From NCBI GenBank assembly GCA_023512135.1, contig JAIMAG010000002.1, positions 124,001 to 188,000 on the forward strand: 64,000 nucleotides of DNA. The letters run 5' to 3'. A program made the translations under genes and the position numbers. The notes beneath the pieces are model-generated. The model saw only the letters and a list, made by a program, of their open reading frames with translations, was not told the DNA's origin and did not search any database. This DNA is from Terriglobia bacterium. Its GTDB lineage: Bacteria; Acidobacteriota; Terriglobia; Acidiferrales; UBA7541. Positions 1 to 8,728 of the stretch are shown in pieces (within the stretch, counting starts at the first letter, position 1; each line of letters starts with the position of its first letter).

Positions 1-1
1 G

Positions 2-664
2 GAAGAAAAACGTAAGCGCATCGGTCACACGTTCATCGACGTGTTTGCTGAACAGGCCCGTCGGATCGGCCCCGTCCGTTTTCTGGTGCAGGGAACCCTG
101 TACCCCGATGTGATCGAATCCGTTTCCGTGAAAGGGCCGGCAGCGACCATCAAGTCTCACCACAACGTCGGCGGATTGCCGGCGGTGATGCCCTTCGAGT
201 TGATTGAGCCGCTGCGCGACCTGTTCAAGGACGAGGTGCGTGCAATAGGGCGTGAGCTCGGCTTGCCCGAGGAACTGCTCTCGAAGCATCCCTTTCCGGG
301 CCCGGGACTGGCGGTGCGGGTGCTGGGCGAAGTGACTGCCGAACGGCTCGCCCTGCTCCGGGAAGCGGATGCCATCGTGGTCGAAGAAATCCGGAAGGCG
401 GGCCTCTATGAGAAGCTCTGGCAGGCATTTGCCGTGTTGCTGCCCGTGCGCACGGTGGGTGTGATGGGGGATGAGCGCACCTACGGCTATGCGGTTGCCG
501 TCCGAGCGGTTACCTCCACCGATGCCATGACAGCCGACTGGGCGCGCCTGCCTGCTGAGGTGCTCGAAGCCATCTCCACGCGGATCGTCAACGAGGTGCC
601 CGGGATCAACCGGGTGGTGTACGACATCAGTTCCAAGCCGCCGAGTACAATCGAATGGGAATAG
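2..664 (+). CDS. guaA: GMP synthase (glutamine-hydrolysing), C-terminal part
   Basis: This is the 3' end of guaA; the start lies before the window. GMP synthase converts XMP to GMP using ATP and ammonia from glutamine. About 220 residues are visible of a protein usually near 510-520. They cover the end of the ATP pyrophosphatase domain and the dimerisation domain. Family hallmarks are the stretch [17 protein letters not shown] and the very C-terminal KPPSTIEWE, which is nearly invariant in GuaA. The reading frame is open from the first bases of the window. It is followed by a hairpin and a convergent regulator gene. Confidence 0.96.
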   Translation, partial: EEKRKRIGHTFIDVFAEQARRIGPVRFLVQGTLYPDVIESVSVKGPAATIKSHHNVGGLPAVMPFELIEPLRDLFKDEVRAIGRELGLPEELLSKHPFPGPGLAVRVLGEVTAERLALLREADAIVVEEIRKAGLYEKLWQAFAVLLPVRTVGVMGDERTYGYAVAVRAVTSTDAMTADWARLPAEVLEAISTRIVNEVPGINRVVYDISSKPPSTIEWE

Positions 665-697
665 AATTCCCCTGGGGGCGGGGGAGCCCCAGAATTC
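664..697. terminator. Candidate hairpin between convergent guaA and XRE gene
   Basis: GAATTC at 664-669 and 692-697 pair with each other, and TGGGG pairs with CCCCA inside, leaving a small bulge and a G-rich loop. It sits exactly between two convergent genes, which fits a bidirectional terminator. There is no T-tract, so intrinsic termination is uncertain. Confidence 0.4.
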
Positions 698-710
698 GCC
701 GGGCAGGGAG

Positions 711-1082
711 TCAGCGATTCGCCATCTTCTGGGCCATATAGAGCAGAAGCCGACGATCGGATTCGTCCATCCGGCCCAGCAGGCGACGAAACTTGTTCAG
801 CAAGCGCGCTTCCTTGCCAGTGCTGCCCCAGGCAATATCGTCTGCCGTCTTTCGCTTCGGCAGATTCGGCAGCTCGGGTGGTTCCTCGCCGTCATAGAAG
901 AGCTGGTAGAGGGGGACTTCCAAGGCCCGTGCCAGCTTTTCCAGGGTTTCGATGGCGGGAACCGTATGACCGTTCTCCACACGGGAGATGTAACAACGCA
1001 GCAACCCGGTCCGCTTTTCGATATCGCCTTGCGACAGATTTTTCTCTTCGCGCAGAGCGCGCAAGCGTTCACCAATAATCAT
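711..1082 (-). CDS. XRE-family helix-turn-helix transcriptional regulator
   Basis: This is a 123-residue DNA-binding protein. Residues 4-58 form a typical Cro/C1 HTH domain (GERLRALREEKNLSQGDIE, then CYISRVENGHTVPAIETLEKLA). The rest is a charged tail with a C-terminal helix (DESDRRLLLYMAQKMANR). The frame is open much further upstream, but homology begins at ATG 1082. No Shine-Dalgarno is seen there; instead a TTGCAG-17-AATAAT promoter ends six bases before the ATG, suggesting a leaderless transcript. It is divergent from the ECF sigma operon across a 96-bp region that holds a perfect palindrome. Its target is unknown, and self-regulation or control of the sigma operon is inference. Confidence 0.88.
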   Translation of the reverse strand: MIIGERLRALREEKNLSQGDIEKRTGLLRCYISRVENGHTVPAIETLEKLARALEVPLYQLFYDGEEPPELPNLPKRKTADDIAWGSTGKEARLLNKFRRLLGRMDESDRRLLLYMAQKMANR

Positions 1083-1088
1083 GCGTTT

Positions 1089-1117
1089 ATTATTGCACGA
1101 GATTACTGACACTGCAA
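1089..1117 (-). promoter_or_regulatory. Candidate leaderless promoter of the XRE gene
   Basis: Read on the minus strand: TTGCAG (1117-1112), a 17-base spacer, then AATAAT (1094-1089), with ATG six bases later. The expected transcription start coincides with the start codon. No ribosome-binding site precedes the ATG. Confidence 0.4.
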
Positions 1118-1138
1118 CCGGTTTTCCAGGTGTGGACT

Positions 1139-1158
1139 GTGGAGAAGTGATTCTCCAC
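1139..1158. promoter_or_regulatory. Perfect 8-bp-arm palindrome, candidate operator
   Basis: Arms GTGGAGAA (1139-1146) and TTCTCCAC (1151-1158) are exact reverse complements around GTGA. It lies between the divergent XRE regulator and ECF sigma gene, 20 bases before the sigma ATG. Binding by the neighbouring HTH protein is an inference. Confidence 0.4.
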
Positions 1159-1178
1159 TTCGATGTAACCTGTCCCTC

Positions 1179-1847
1179 ATGACACACGTCCCAAAAACGG
1201 GGCCAGAAAGCCCTCGCCGGAGCACGGAGCCGACCTCCGGTGCCGAGGAGCGGGAGCTGGTCCGCCGGGCACAGGCGGGCGACACGGCTGCCTATGAAGC
1301 TCTGGTGGAGCGTCACCAGCGGCGCGTATTCGCCATCGTGGGTGGCATCCTGCGCCGCCGGGAGGATGTCGAAGACGTCGCGCAGCAGGTCTTCTTGAAG
1401 GTCTATCTTTCGCTCCGGCGCTTTGACCTGCGCTCCTCGTTTTCGACCTGGCTCTATAAGGTTGCAGTCAACGAGTGCTGGGATTACCTGAGGAAGAAAA
1501 AAGCCCGGCGACTGGTGTACGAGGCCGACCTCAGTGAAGAACAGACGCGGCAGATGGAAACTTTGCAGGGCGACGCCGCCGGCCCGAGCGACTTGGTGCG
1601 ACGGGCTGAAGCCCGGCAACTGGCCGAACGCCTGCTCGCAGAGCTCGGCGAAGAAGAGCGACTGATGCTGATTCTGAAAGAGGTCGAGGGGTTTTCGGTG
1701 GAAGAGATCGCGGAAACGCTGGGCATGAACGTGAATACGGTGAAGGTGAGGCTGTTTCGCGCCCGCGGACGGCTGGCGGAATTCTACCGCCGCCGTCGGG
1801 GAGCGGCTCGGATTGCGGGCAGCCGGAACCGGAAGGAGAGGCCGTGA
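1179..1847 (+). CDS. ECF-type RNA polymerase sigma factor (RpoE-like)
   Basis: A 222-residue extracytoplasmic-function sigma factor that directs RNA polymerase to stress promoters. The sigma-70 region 2 spans about residues 40-110 (AYEALVERHQRRVFAIV, then STWLYKVAVNECWDYLRKKK). Region 4 is at about 165-205 (GFSVEEIAETLGMNVNTVKV, then RLFRARGRL). ATG 1179 is used; the first ~25 residues are polar and variable. Its TGA overlaps the GTG of the anti-sigma gene by four bases, so the two are translationally coupled. That genetic linkage is the usual one for an ECF sigma and its cognate anti-sigma factor. The signal sensed is unknown, but the downstream Spy-like and exporter genes suggest envelope stress. 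Confidence 0.94.
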   Translation: MTHVPKTGPESPRRSTEPTSGAEERELVRRAQAGDTAAYEALVERHQRRVFAIVGGILRRREDVEDVAQQVFLKVYLSLRRFDLRSSFSTWLYKVAVNECWDYLRKKKARRLVYEADLSEEQTRQMETLQGDAAGPSDLVRRAEARQLAERLLAELGEEERLMLILKEVEGFSVEEIAETLGMNVNTVKVRLFRARGRLAEFYRRRRGAARIAGSRNRKERP

Positions 1848-2329
1848 GCACGGTCTGCAGGGACTATCGAGAGCGCCTCGATCTGCTGGAAGATTACCTG
1901 GAAGGGCGGCTGCCGGCCTCGGAGCAGGCCCAGCTGTCGGAACACCTGGGCCGCTGCGAGCGCTGTGCGCAGGCACTGGCCGCGGCGCAGCTCGCCACGC
2001 AGGTGCTGCGTGAAGCCCGACTGCTGCGCGCTCCTGAACCCAGCCTCGGATTCGCACAACGGGTGACGGCACGCCTGCAGGCCGAGCAGCAGGCGATCGC
2101 CGACTTCTGGCATGCACTCGAAGTTTTTGCCCGGCGCGTTTCCTGGACCGCGTCCGTGTTGCTGCTGGTGCTGGGTGGCTATCTGTGGACTTTGGACCTC
2201 CCCACGCACCAGCAAGTCGGCCCACAGGAAACTGCTGAAGTGCAGGAGATTTTCCCTGAGCCGTATCAGCGTCCGGCCAATCCGGAAGAAGTCCTGCTGA
2301 GCCTGACCAGCAACGGAGCAGGAAGGTAG
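1844..2329 (+). CDS. Zinc-finger (ZAS-type) transmembrane anti-sigma factor
   Basis: A 161-residue predicted anti-sigma factor, likely holding the upstream ECF sigma at the membrane. The N-terminal ZAS motif H-x3-C-x2-C is seen as HLGRCERC near residue 30, with an extra early Cys at residue 5. One transmembrane segment follows near residues 98-115 (WTASVLLLVLGGYLW), then a short periplasmic tail of about 45 residues. The start is GTG 1844 with a strong AAGGAGAG site just upstream and a GTGA overlap with the sigma gene. No separate sensor domain is visible. Any signal input may instead come through the next gene product. Confidence 0.87.
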   Translation: MSTVCRDYRERLDLLEDYLEGRLPASEQAQLSEHLGRCERCAQALAAAQLATQVLREARLLRAPEPSLGFAQRVTARLQAEQQAIADFWHALEVFARRVSWTASVLLLVLGGYLWTLDLPTHQQVGPQETAEVQEIFPEPYQRPANPEEVLLSLTSNGAGR

Positions 2330-2332
2330 TCC

Positions 2333-2746
2333 ATGCATCGCAAAGCTACATTTCTGGTCGCTGCGGTTTTCGTGCTCGGGCTGGCCCTGGGTGCACTCAG
2401 CATGCACTTGGCGGCCGAACGATACTGGCCGGGCTACGGAGCCAAGAAAGAGTACCGCGAACGCGGACGCGACCCGCAGAGCGAACGGATGCGCCTGGTC
2501 GAGCGGTTGACCCGCGAGCTGGCCCTGACGGCCGAGCAGCAACAGCAGCTCGAACAGGTTCTTGCAGAAACTTCCGCGCGCTACGACGCCATCTACGAAG
2601 AGATACGTCCGCGACTGCGCCAGGTCCGGGAAGAGGGTCGCAACCGGATTCGGGAATTCCTGACGCCGGAGCAGCGGGAAAAGTTCGAAGCCTGGCTGCA
2701 CAAAATCGACGAAGAGCGCCGCAAGCGGGAATGCCATGACCGCTGA
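2333..2746 (+). CDS. Spy/CpxP-like periplasmic protein with LTxxQ motifs
   Basis: A 137-residue exported or membrane-anchored protein with one hydrophobic N-terminal segment (residues 5-25). The rest is an all-helical, charged domain carrying two LTxxQ motifs: LTAEQ near residue 65 and LTPEQ near residue 110. These motifs define the Spy/CpxP/ZraP chaperone-sensor group, which senses misfolded protein or metals in the periplasm. It starts three bases after the anti-sigma stop codon, so it belongs to the same operon. As the periplasmic member of a sigma/anti-sigma operon, it may be the sensor or an output chaperone; the sequence cannot decide. Confidence 0.72.
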   Translation: MHRKATFLVAAVFVLGLALGALSMHLAAERYWPGYGAKKEYRERGRDPQSERMRLVERLTRELALTAEQQQQLEQVLAETSARYDAIYEEIRPRLRQVREEGRNRIREFLTPEQREKFEAWLHKIDEERRKRECHDR

Positions 2747-2785
2747 ACCCGCGCGGCCCAGCAGGGTTTTGGAGAGGGAAAACAT

Positions 2786-4324
2786 ATGTGGATCAAAGAA
2801 CGGGTGACTTCTCTGTGGGAACGTTCGATGTTGCACCGGGCGATGCTGGTTTCGCCGTTTGTCGTCGCCCTGTTGCTGGCGGGCTTCTGGAAATTCGATG
2901 GTCGCGCAGACGTCCGCTACTTCACCGCCAAGGTCGAGCGGGGTGACATCGTCCAGGTCGTCCAGGCCACCGGGACGATCAACGCCGTCACCACCGTGCA
3001 GGTCGGCTCCCAGGTCAGCGGACGCATCGCCGAAATCTATGTGGACTTCAATTCCAAGGTCAAAAAGGACCAGGTCATCGCCAAAATCGATCCTTCCTCG
3101 TTCGAAACCCGGCTGCTGCAGGCGGAAGCTGACCTGCAGAATGCGCTCGCCAACGTGCGCGGCATCGAAGCTTCGATCGAAACGCAGCGCGCGGATGTGC
3201 GCGCGGCTCAGGCGAACCTGGACCGCGCCCGCGCGCAGTTCCGCGAGGCGGAGCTGAACCTGAAGCGCACGAAAGAGCTGTTCGAGCAGGGCATTGTGGC
3301 GGCTTCCCAGTACGACACCGTACAGGCCACCTACGACGCCGCAGCGGCGAATGTCCGCGTGCTCGAAGCGCAGCTCGAGCAGGCCCGGGCCCGCCTGCGT
3401 CAAACCGAAGCGCAGCTCGAGCAGGCCCGGGCCAGCGTTGCCCAGCGGCGCGCTAACGTGGAATCGGCGCGAGTGGACCTGAGCCATACCGTCATCCGCG
3501 CCCCGATTGACGGCACCGTCATTGCCCGCAACGTGGACGTCGGCCAGACCGTCGCGGCTAGCCTGCAGGCTCCGACCTTGTTCGTCATTGCCCAGGACCT
3601 GACCAAGATGCTCGTCTATGCCAAAACCGATGAGTCCGACGTGGGCAAGATTCAGCCCGGTGCCATGGCTACCTTCCGCGTGGATTCCTTCCCGCGCGAG
3701 GTTTTCCGCGGACGGGTGACCCAGGTGCGCATGAATGCTACCGTGGTGCAGAACGTCGTCACCTACGACACGATCATCGAATTCGACAATCCCGAACAGA
3801 AACTGTTTCCGGGCATGACTGCCTACGTCACCATCCCGATCGCCCAGGCGCTGGATGTGGTGAAGATTCCCAATGGCGCGCTGCGTTTCCATCAACAGAT
3901 CCCGGAAGCCGAACGAACTGCGCTCTTGCGCAAATACGGCTTCGAAGTGCCCAGTGCAGGGAACCGTGAGCTGGCTGGCGGTCGTCAACGGCCACAGTTT
4001 TCGGGCGGCCAGCGCCCCCAGGGCGGCGAACCCGGTGGCGGGGGTCCGAATGCAGAAATGATGCGTCGCCGCATGGCCTTCCTGGCAGGGATGGAAGGCG
4101 GCCAGGAGCAATGGATGTTTGTCTGGAAGCTGCTTCCGAACAATGAACTCCGCCCAATTCGCGTGAAGGTGGGCATCACCGATTACACCTTCACCGAATT
4201 GAAGGAAGGCGAAATCCAGCCGGGCGACGAGCTGGTCATCAGCCGCAGCACACTGGGTGCGCCGCAGACCGGCGGCTCGGACGGCGGTCCGCCAAGGGCC
4301 CCGGGATTCATCCGCCGGATGTGA
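2786..4324 (+). CDS. MacA/HlyD-type periplasmic adaptor of an efflux system
   Basis: A 512-residue membrane-fusion protein that links an inner-membrane ABC transporter to an outer-membrane channel. One N-terminal transmembrane segment (about 18-37) is followed by the barrel-sandwich half ([20 protein letters not shown]). A long coiled-coil hairpin spans about 100-225. The second half-lipoyl region ([19 protein letters not shown]) and the beta-barrel domain follow. A Gly/Gln/Arg-rich low-complexity stretch near 390-425 interrupts the C-terminal membrane-proximal domain, which is not typical of MacA. A GAGAGGG site precedes ATG 2786. The stop overlaps the next start. No TolC-type gene is nearby. 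Confidence 0.9.
   Translation: MWIKERVTSLWERSMLHRAMLVSPFVVALLLAGFWKFDGRADVRYFTAKVERGDIVQVVQATGTINAVTTVQVGSQVSGRIAEIYVDFNSKVKKDQVIAKIDPSSFETRLLQAEADLQNALANVRGIEASIETQRADVRAAQANLDRARAQFREAELNLKRTKELFEQGIVAASQYDTVQATYDAAAANVRVLEAQLEQARARLRQTEAQLEQARASVAQRRANVESARVDLSHTVIRAPIDGTVIARNVDVGQTVAASLQAPTLFVIAQDLTKMLVYAKTDESDVGKIQPGAMATFRVDSFPREVFRGRVTQVRMNATVVQNVVTYDTIIEFDNPEQKLFPGMTAYVTIPIAQALDVVKIPNGALRFHQQIPEAERTALLRKYGFEVPSAGNRELAGGRQRPQFSGGQRPQGGEPGGGGPNAEMMRRRMAFLAGMEGGQEQWMFVWKLLPNNELRPIRVKVGITDYTFTELKEGEIQPGDELVISRSTLGAPQTGGSDGGPPRAPGFIRRM
3364..3433 (+). repeat. Two 28-bp perfect direct repeats inside the adaptor coiled coil
   Basis: The same 28 bases occur at 3364-3391 and 3406-3433, offset by 42 bp (14 codons). 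They encode repeated EAQLEQARA-type helical units. The repeat is explained by coiled-coil periodicity plus a recent in-frame duplication. Confidence 0.75.
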
Positions 4325-5190
4325 AGGTCATGAGCATCGAAGCAAAATCCGGGCCGACCGCGAACACCGCTTCGGGCGGCCACGCAGAACTGATTCGTCT
4401 AGAAAACGTCCACAAGATTTACCATCTGGGCGAAGTGCAGGTGCACGCCCTGCGCGGCGTGTCGTTGCAGATTGGTCGCGGTGAATTCGTGGCCGTGATG
4501 GGCGCGTCCGGTTCCGGCAAGTCCACGCTGATGAACATTCTCGGCTGCCTGGACCGGCCCACGCGGGGCTCGTACTTTCTGGATGGCACCGATGTTTCGC
4601 AGTTGAGCAAAGTGGAGCTGGCGCGAATCCGGAATCAGAAGATCGGATTCGTGTTTCAGCAGTTCAACCTGCTGCCGCGAACCTCGGCGCTCGAAAACGT
4701 CGAGCTGCCGACCATCTATGCGGGCCTCTCTCCTGCGGAACGTCACTCCCGCGCGCTGGCGGCTCTGGAGCGCGTCGGCCTGGCCGACCGCGCCCATCAC
4801 TTTCCGAGCCAGCTTTCCGGCGGACAGCAACAGCGGGTGGCCATCGCCCGCGCGCTGGTCAACCGCCCCTCGATTCTTCTGGCGGACGAGCCAACTGGCA
4901 ACCTGGATTCGCGGACCAGCGTGGAAATCATGGACATTCTCCAGCACCTGAACGAGGAAGAGGGTTTGACAGTCGTGCTGGTCACCCACGAGCACGATAT
5001 CGCCCAGTACGCCAAGCGTGTGCTCGAGTTTCGCGACGGCCGAATCCGCAAGGATTACCAGGTCTCCGATCGCTGGGTCGCACGCGAGGTCTTACCCACC
5101 CTTCCGGTACTGGACGATCTGGAAACAGTCGAACTGGGGGCCCAGGACGCGCCTGCGCCGGGACCCGTAAGTTCAAGTGAGGTTTGGTAG
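4321..5190 (+). CDS. MacB/LolD-type ABC transporter ATP-binding protein
   Basis: A 289-residue ATPase that energises the partner permease. Walker A is GASGSGKST (about residue 61), the signature is [15 protein letters not shown] and Walker B is ILLADEPT. This is the MacB/LolD subfamily that works with FtsX-like permeases. About 45 residues extend beyond the ATPase core and are of unknown role. The GTG at 4321 overlaps the adaptor stop by four bases; ATG 4330 is an alternative start. The permease follows within three bases. Full MacB is normally one fused polypeptide, whereas here ATPase and permease are separate genes. Confidence 0.92.
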   Translation: MKVMSIEAKSGPTANTASGGHAELIRLENVHKIYHLGEVQVHALRGVSLQIGRGEFVAVMGASGSGKSTLMNILGCLDRPTRGSYFLDGTDVSQLSKVELARIRNQKIGFVFQQFNLLPRTSALENVELPTIYAGLSPAERHSRALAALERVGLADRAHHFPSQLSGGQQQRVAIARALVNRPSILLADEPTGNLDSRTSVEIMDILQHLNEEEGLTVVLVTHEHDIAQYAKRVLEFRDGRIRKDYQVSDRWVAREVLPTLPVLDDLETVELGAQDAPAPGPVSSSEVW

Positions 5191-5192
5191 CC

Positions 5193-6407
5193 ATGGACTT
5201 CATGAACACGCTGCGCATCGCGCTCCGCGCACTGTCGCGCAACAAATTGCGTTCGGCGCTGACCATGCTCGGCATCATCATCGGCGTCGGGGCCGTGATC
5301 GCCACGGTCAGCATCGGCCAGGGAGCCGAGTACCTGATCCAGCAGGGCATTGAAAGCCTCGGCACCAATGCAGTGTTCATTGCTGCGGGCAGCAACCGCG
5401 CCGGCGCACGCACCGGGTTCTGGGGCGTCCGCACGCTGACCGTGGAGGACATGGAGGCCATCCTGCGTGAAGTGCCGCTGATTCGTTCTGCGGCTCCGGT
5501 CGTCTTCACGCGCGCCCAAGTGGTCTACCAGAATCAGAACTGGCGCCCGCGAATCGAGGGCACCACCCCCGAATATTTCCAGATTCGCCGCTGGGGCGTA
5601 CAAGCCGGGGGCATCTTCAGTGAAGACGAAGTACGCTCAGCGGCCAATGTGTGCGTGCTGGGTGTCACGGTTGCGCGGATGCTGTTCGGCAATCAGGACC
5701 CGATCGGACAGACGATTCGCATCGGCGAAATCCCCTTCCGGGTCGTGGGCGTGCTGGAAGCCAAAGGCCAGAGCGCTATGGGCGAGGACCAGGACGATCG
5801 TCTGATTGCGCCGTACACCACCGTGCAGCGGAAGATTGCCGGGATCACCTGGATCCACTACATCAACGCCTCCGCCATCACGAAGGACGCGGCGCAGGCC
5901 GCGGTTCCGCAGATCGAGGCCCTGCTGCGCGAGCGTCACCGGATTCGCAATCCCGAGGACGATGACTTCTTCGTGAGCACGCAGTCCGATGTGGCCGAAA
6001 TGGCCACGCAGACCGAACGGGTCATGAACCTGCTGCTCGGTTCCATCGCCTCTGTCTCGTTGATCGTGGGTGGCATCGGCATCATGAACATCATGCTCGT
6101 CTCGGTGACCGAGCGCACCCGGGAGATCGGCGTTCGCATGGCCGTAGGAGCCACCGAAGCAGATGTGCGGCGCCAGTTTCTGGTCGAAGCGGTGACGATG
6201 AGCATGGCGGGCGGTGTGATCGGCATCGCCTCGGGATTGGTAGGTTCGTGGGCCATCGCCAAGTTCCTCGGGTGGCCCACACTGATCTCTGCCACCGCCA
6301 TCGTGATCGCCACGGTGGTGGCGGCCGGAATCGGCATCCTGTTCGGCATCTATCCGGCGTGGAAGGCCGCGCAGCTCGATCCGATCGAAGCGCTCCGCTA
6401 CGAATAA
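5193..6407 (+). CDS. MacB-type ABC transporter permease (FtsX family)
   Basis: A 404-residue inner-membrane permease. One N-terminal transmembrane segment (about 20-45, SALTMLGIIIGVGAVIATV) is followed by a ~220-residue periplasmic MacB core domain. Three C-terminal transmembrane segments follow, with the conserved VSVTERTREIGVRMAVGATE loop. ATG 5193 is preferred because a GTGAGG site lies ten bases upstream; an in-frame TTG at 5184 is less likely. Together with the two preceding genes it forms a MacA/MacB-like mechanotransmission exporter. The substrate (drug, peptide or lipoprotein) cannot be inferred. It is the last gene of the sigma-factor operon. Confidence 0.93.
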   Translation: MDFMNTLRIALRALSRNKLRSALTMLGIIIGVGAVIATVSIGQGAEYLIQQGIESLGTNAVFIAAGSNRAGARTGFWGVRTLTVEDMEAILREVPLIRSAAPVVFTRAQVVYQNQNWRPRIEGTTPEYFQIRRWGVQAGGIFSEDEVRSAANVCVLGVTVARMLFGNQDPIGQTIRIGEIPFRVVGVLEAKGQSAMGEDQDDRLIAPYTTVQRKIAGITWIHYINASAITKDAAQAAVPQIEALLRERHRIRNPEDDDFFVSTQSDVAEMATQTERVMNLLLGSIASVSLIVGGIGIMNIMLVSVTERTREIGVRMAVGATEADVRRQFLVEAVTMSMAGGVIGIASGLVGSWAIAKFLGWPTLISATAIVIATVVAAGIGILFGIYPAWKAAQLDPIEALRYE

Positions 6408-6446
6408 AAAAAACTGTGCCGGACTGTATGTCGCCGTGGACTCCGG

Positions 6447-6860
6447 TCAGAAGGGAAGATCTTCGTCGCCGATTTCGGGTTCGGCTGCTTCTGGCTCGGA
6501 GGCCGCGGGTTCCAGCTCCGCCGCGCCTTCTCCGCGCCCACCGAGCATCCGGAAGGTGTTCGCGACGATTTCGATGCTCGTGCGTTTGTTTCCATCCCGG
6601 TCATCCCACTGGCGGGTCTGGATTCTTCCCTCGATGTAGACCAGCGAGCCTTTCTTCAGGTGTTGCTGAGCGGTTTCGGCAAGTTTGCCCCAGAGCACAA
6701 TCCGATGCCATTCGGTGCGTTCCTGTCGTTCTCCGGTGCGGCTGCGGTAGACTTCGTTGGTCGCCAGCGTGAAGTTGCAGACGGCTTGCCCGCTCGAGGT
6801 ATAGCGCGTTTCGGGATCGCGGCCTAGCCGACCCACCAGGATGACACGGTTCACTGACAT
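6447..6860 (-). CDS. ssb: Single-stranded DNA-binding protein
   Basis: A 137-residue SSB that coats single-stranded DNA in replication and repair. The N-terminal OB fold is clear ([48 protein letters not shown]). After residue 108 comes an Ala/Glu/Pro-rich linker. The protein ends in the acidic tip GDEDLPF, the partner-binding tail of bacterial SSBs. Its start faces the 3' end of cpoB. It is convergent with the ABC permease, separated by 39 bases. Confidence 0.96.
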   Translation of the reverse strand: MSVNRVILVGRLGRDPETRYTSSGQAVCNFTLATNEVYRSRTGERQERTEWHRIVLWGKLAETAQQHLKKGSLVYIEGRIQTRQWDDRDGNKRTSIEIVANTFRMLGGRGEGAAELEPAASEPEAAEPEIGDEDLPF

Positions 6861-6931
6861 ACGTTGTCCTGCCCGCAGTGCAGGAAGGTAACACGCCTGC
6901 CTCGGCGAGTAAATAGCCGGGCGGAGATCGG

Positions 6932-7813
6932 CTAGCCCGACAGATTGACTCCGAGTTCGCGCAGTTTCGCGCGAGCACGCCGTTCCTCTTCGGTGCCCGG
7001 GTGGCGGCGCACCACTTCCCGAAGCTCCTGGACACCACTGGCCCGCTGGCCCAGCTCGAGCAGTGCGAGCGCTTTTTTCAGGCGCGCCGCAGCAAATTTG
7101 AAGCTTTTGGGATAGTTGTTCAGCACCTTGTCGTACTCGGCGATGGCCTCCTGATATTTCTTCTCTGCGTACAGAATTTCCCCCAGGTAGAACTGCGCGT
7201 TCGAGGCCAGGTCAGTGTCCGGATAGTATTTCAGGTAGTCGAGGAATTCCTGTCGGGCCAGGTCGTATTTTCCGCTGTTCAGATCTCGCAGGGCGTTCGA
7301 GTAGAGCACGTCCGGGGAGGGCGGCCGCGGAGCGGGCACGGCAGGACTGGTTTCGCCGGTGCCTGTCGGTGCGGTCGGCATGGTGCCGCCGGCCAACCGG
7401 GCATCGAGCGTCTGCATCACGCCTTGCGTTTCCACCATCTGTTGCTGCAGGCGGCCCATGCGGACTTTCACCTCTTCCAGGTTGTCGGCCAACGCCTGCA
7501 CCTGGGTGGCCAGGGTGTCCATGCGAGCGCCGGTATTGGCCTGCACGTCCTGGACATTCTTTTCCAGTCCCGCCATGGTCAGTTGCAGGCGGTTGACCGC
7601 GTCGAGCGATTGTTCGAGCAGAGTTTTCAGCACCGCATGCTTTTCGTCGAGTGAACGCTGCAGCTCGCGCTGAGACTGTGTGAGCAGGGCAATGTCCCGC
7701 TGCATCTCCAGAATTTCTTTTCGCTGTGCCGGGGTCGGCGAAGCCACCAGAACCAACAGAATCGCTCCGCTCAGCAGCAGGCCGGCCACCGGCTTCCACC
7801 ACACACGAATCAT
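6932..7813 (-). CDS. cpoB: Tol-Pal accessory protein CpoB/YbgF
   Basis: A 293-residue periplasmic protein and the last gene of the tol-pal cluster. A signal-anchor (residues 5-28) is followed by a long coiled coil (about 30-120, rich in Leu/Gln/Glu heptads). A Pro/Thr-rich linker and a C-terminal TPR-type region follow ([20 protein letters not shown], then [20 protein letters not shown]). This is the YbgF/CpoB architecture, which coordinates Tol-Pal with peptidoglycan synthesis in proteobacteria. ATG 7813 is chosen because AAGGAGGT lies six bases upstream; the frame is open seven codons further. Confidence 0.9.
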   Translation of the reverse strand: MIRVWWKPVAGLLLSGAILLVLVASPTPAQRKEILEMQRDIALLTQSQRELQRSLDEKHAVLKTLLEQSLDAVNRLQLTMAGLEKNVQDVQANTGARMDTLATQVQALADNLEEVKVRMGRLQQQMVETQGVMQTLDARLAGGTMPTAPTGTGETSPAVPAPRPPSPDVLYSNALRDLNSGKYDLARQEFLDYLKYYPDTDLASNAQFYLGEILYAEKKYQEAIAEYDKVLNNYPKSFKFAAARLKKALALLELGQRASGVQELREVVRRHPGTEEERRARAKLRELGVNLSG

Positions 7814-7863
7814 GACGACCTCCTTCCGCGGCATTCCGACATCCCATTCGGCTTGCGCGCGGC

Positions 7864-8625
7864 TCAGGGTTTGGCCAGAACGAAATGCGCACGACGGTTC
7901 TGCTGCCAGCAGTCCTCGTGGCTGACGAAGCAGAACGGCCGCTCCTTGCCGTAGCTCACCGTTTCGATGCGCTCGGCCGCCACGCCCAGGGAAACCAGGA
8001 ACTGTTTGGCTGCTTGCGCCCGGCGGTCCCCCAGCGCCAGGTTGTACTCGGTGGACCCGCGTTCGTCGCAGTGCCCTTCGATGATCACCCGAATCTCCGG
8101 ATGAGTCCGCAGGAACTGCGCCGTCCGGGCCAGCGCCTCACGAGCGTCCGGACGAATGTCGGCCTTGTCGTAGTCGAAAAAGGCGTCATAGACATTTTCG
8201 CGGAACAGTTCCTCGAGCGACTTGCTCGGTTCGCCAGTGCGCTCTACTGCCGGGGCACCGGCACCCACCGTAATTCGCACGCTGTCGGTGGCGGTGCCGC
8301 CCGGACCCGTGGCCGCAATCGAATAGGTGGTGGAAGCTTCGGGCGTGACTCGCGTGGAACCCTGCGCGGCCACGCGTCCGATGCCGGGCGACAGCGTCAC
8401 CTCGGTCGCGTTGGTGCTCGTCCAGTTCAGAGTCACCGATTCGCCCTTCTGGATGAAGGTCTGGGAAGCCTGCAGGGAAACCGTTGGCCGCTCGGGCGGT
8501 GCCGGTGGAGCGGGAGGCGGTTCGGGCGGGCGCACCACTTCGCTGCGCCGGCAGCCCGCCGCACTGAGTGCAACGGCAGCCGCCACAAGGAGCAGTGCCG
8601 CCTTGCGATTCCAGTTCTGGTTCAT
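7864..8625 (-). CDS. pal: Peptidoglycan-associated lipoprotein Pal with extra Ig-like domain
   Basis: A 253-residue outer-membrane lipoprotein that anchors the outer membrane to peptidoglycan. The signal peptide ends in the lipobox LSAAGC. The C-terminal OmpA-like domain is clear (FDYDKADIRPDAREAL, then VIIEGHCDERGSTEYNLALG, then GKERPF). Between them is an ~85-residue beta-rich stretch (about 50-135, VSLQASQTFIQKGESVTLNW and TYSIAATGPGGTATDSV) that resembles a bacterial Ig-like domain. Classical Pal is about 170 residues and lacks it. The start is ATG 8625 with GAGGAGG upstream. The gene lies between tolB and cpoB. Confidence 0.94.
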   Translation of the reverse strand: MNQNWNRKAALLLVAAAVALSAAGCRRSEVVRPPEPPPAPPAPPERPTVSLQASQTFIQKGESVTLNWTSTNATEVTLSPGIGRVAAQGSTRVTPEASTTYSIAATGPGGTATDSVRITVGAGAPAVERTGEPSKSLEELFRENVYDAFFDYDKADIRPDAREALARTAQFLRTHPEIRVIIEGHCDERGSTEYNLALGDRRAQAAKQFLVSLGVAAERIETVSYGKERPFCFVSHEDCWQQNRRAHFVLAKP

Positions 8626-8728
8626 GCTGCATCCTCCTCTGTACAAGCCACATCGCGAACGAGTCTCACTTCGGGTTCATCCTACCATCTTGCCTGCGGT
8701 GAACAAGAAGTTCCGACACGCGCTGTGT

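Noticed and set aside
1083-2225. Upstream extension of the XRE gene to 504 codons
   Set aside because: The extension is antisense to the sigma and anti-sigma genes; homology to the HTH family begins at ATG 1082.
1784-4111. A 775-codon open frame on the minus strand
   Set aside because: It is antisense to the sigma, anti-sigma, Spy-like and adaptor genes, all of which have clear families. Its translation has no recognisable domain. It arises from GC-rich codon use.
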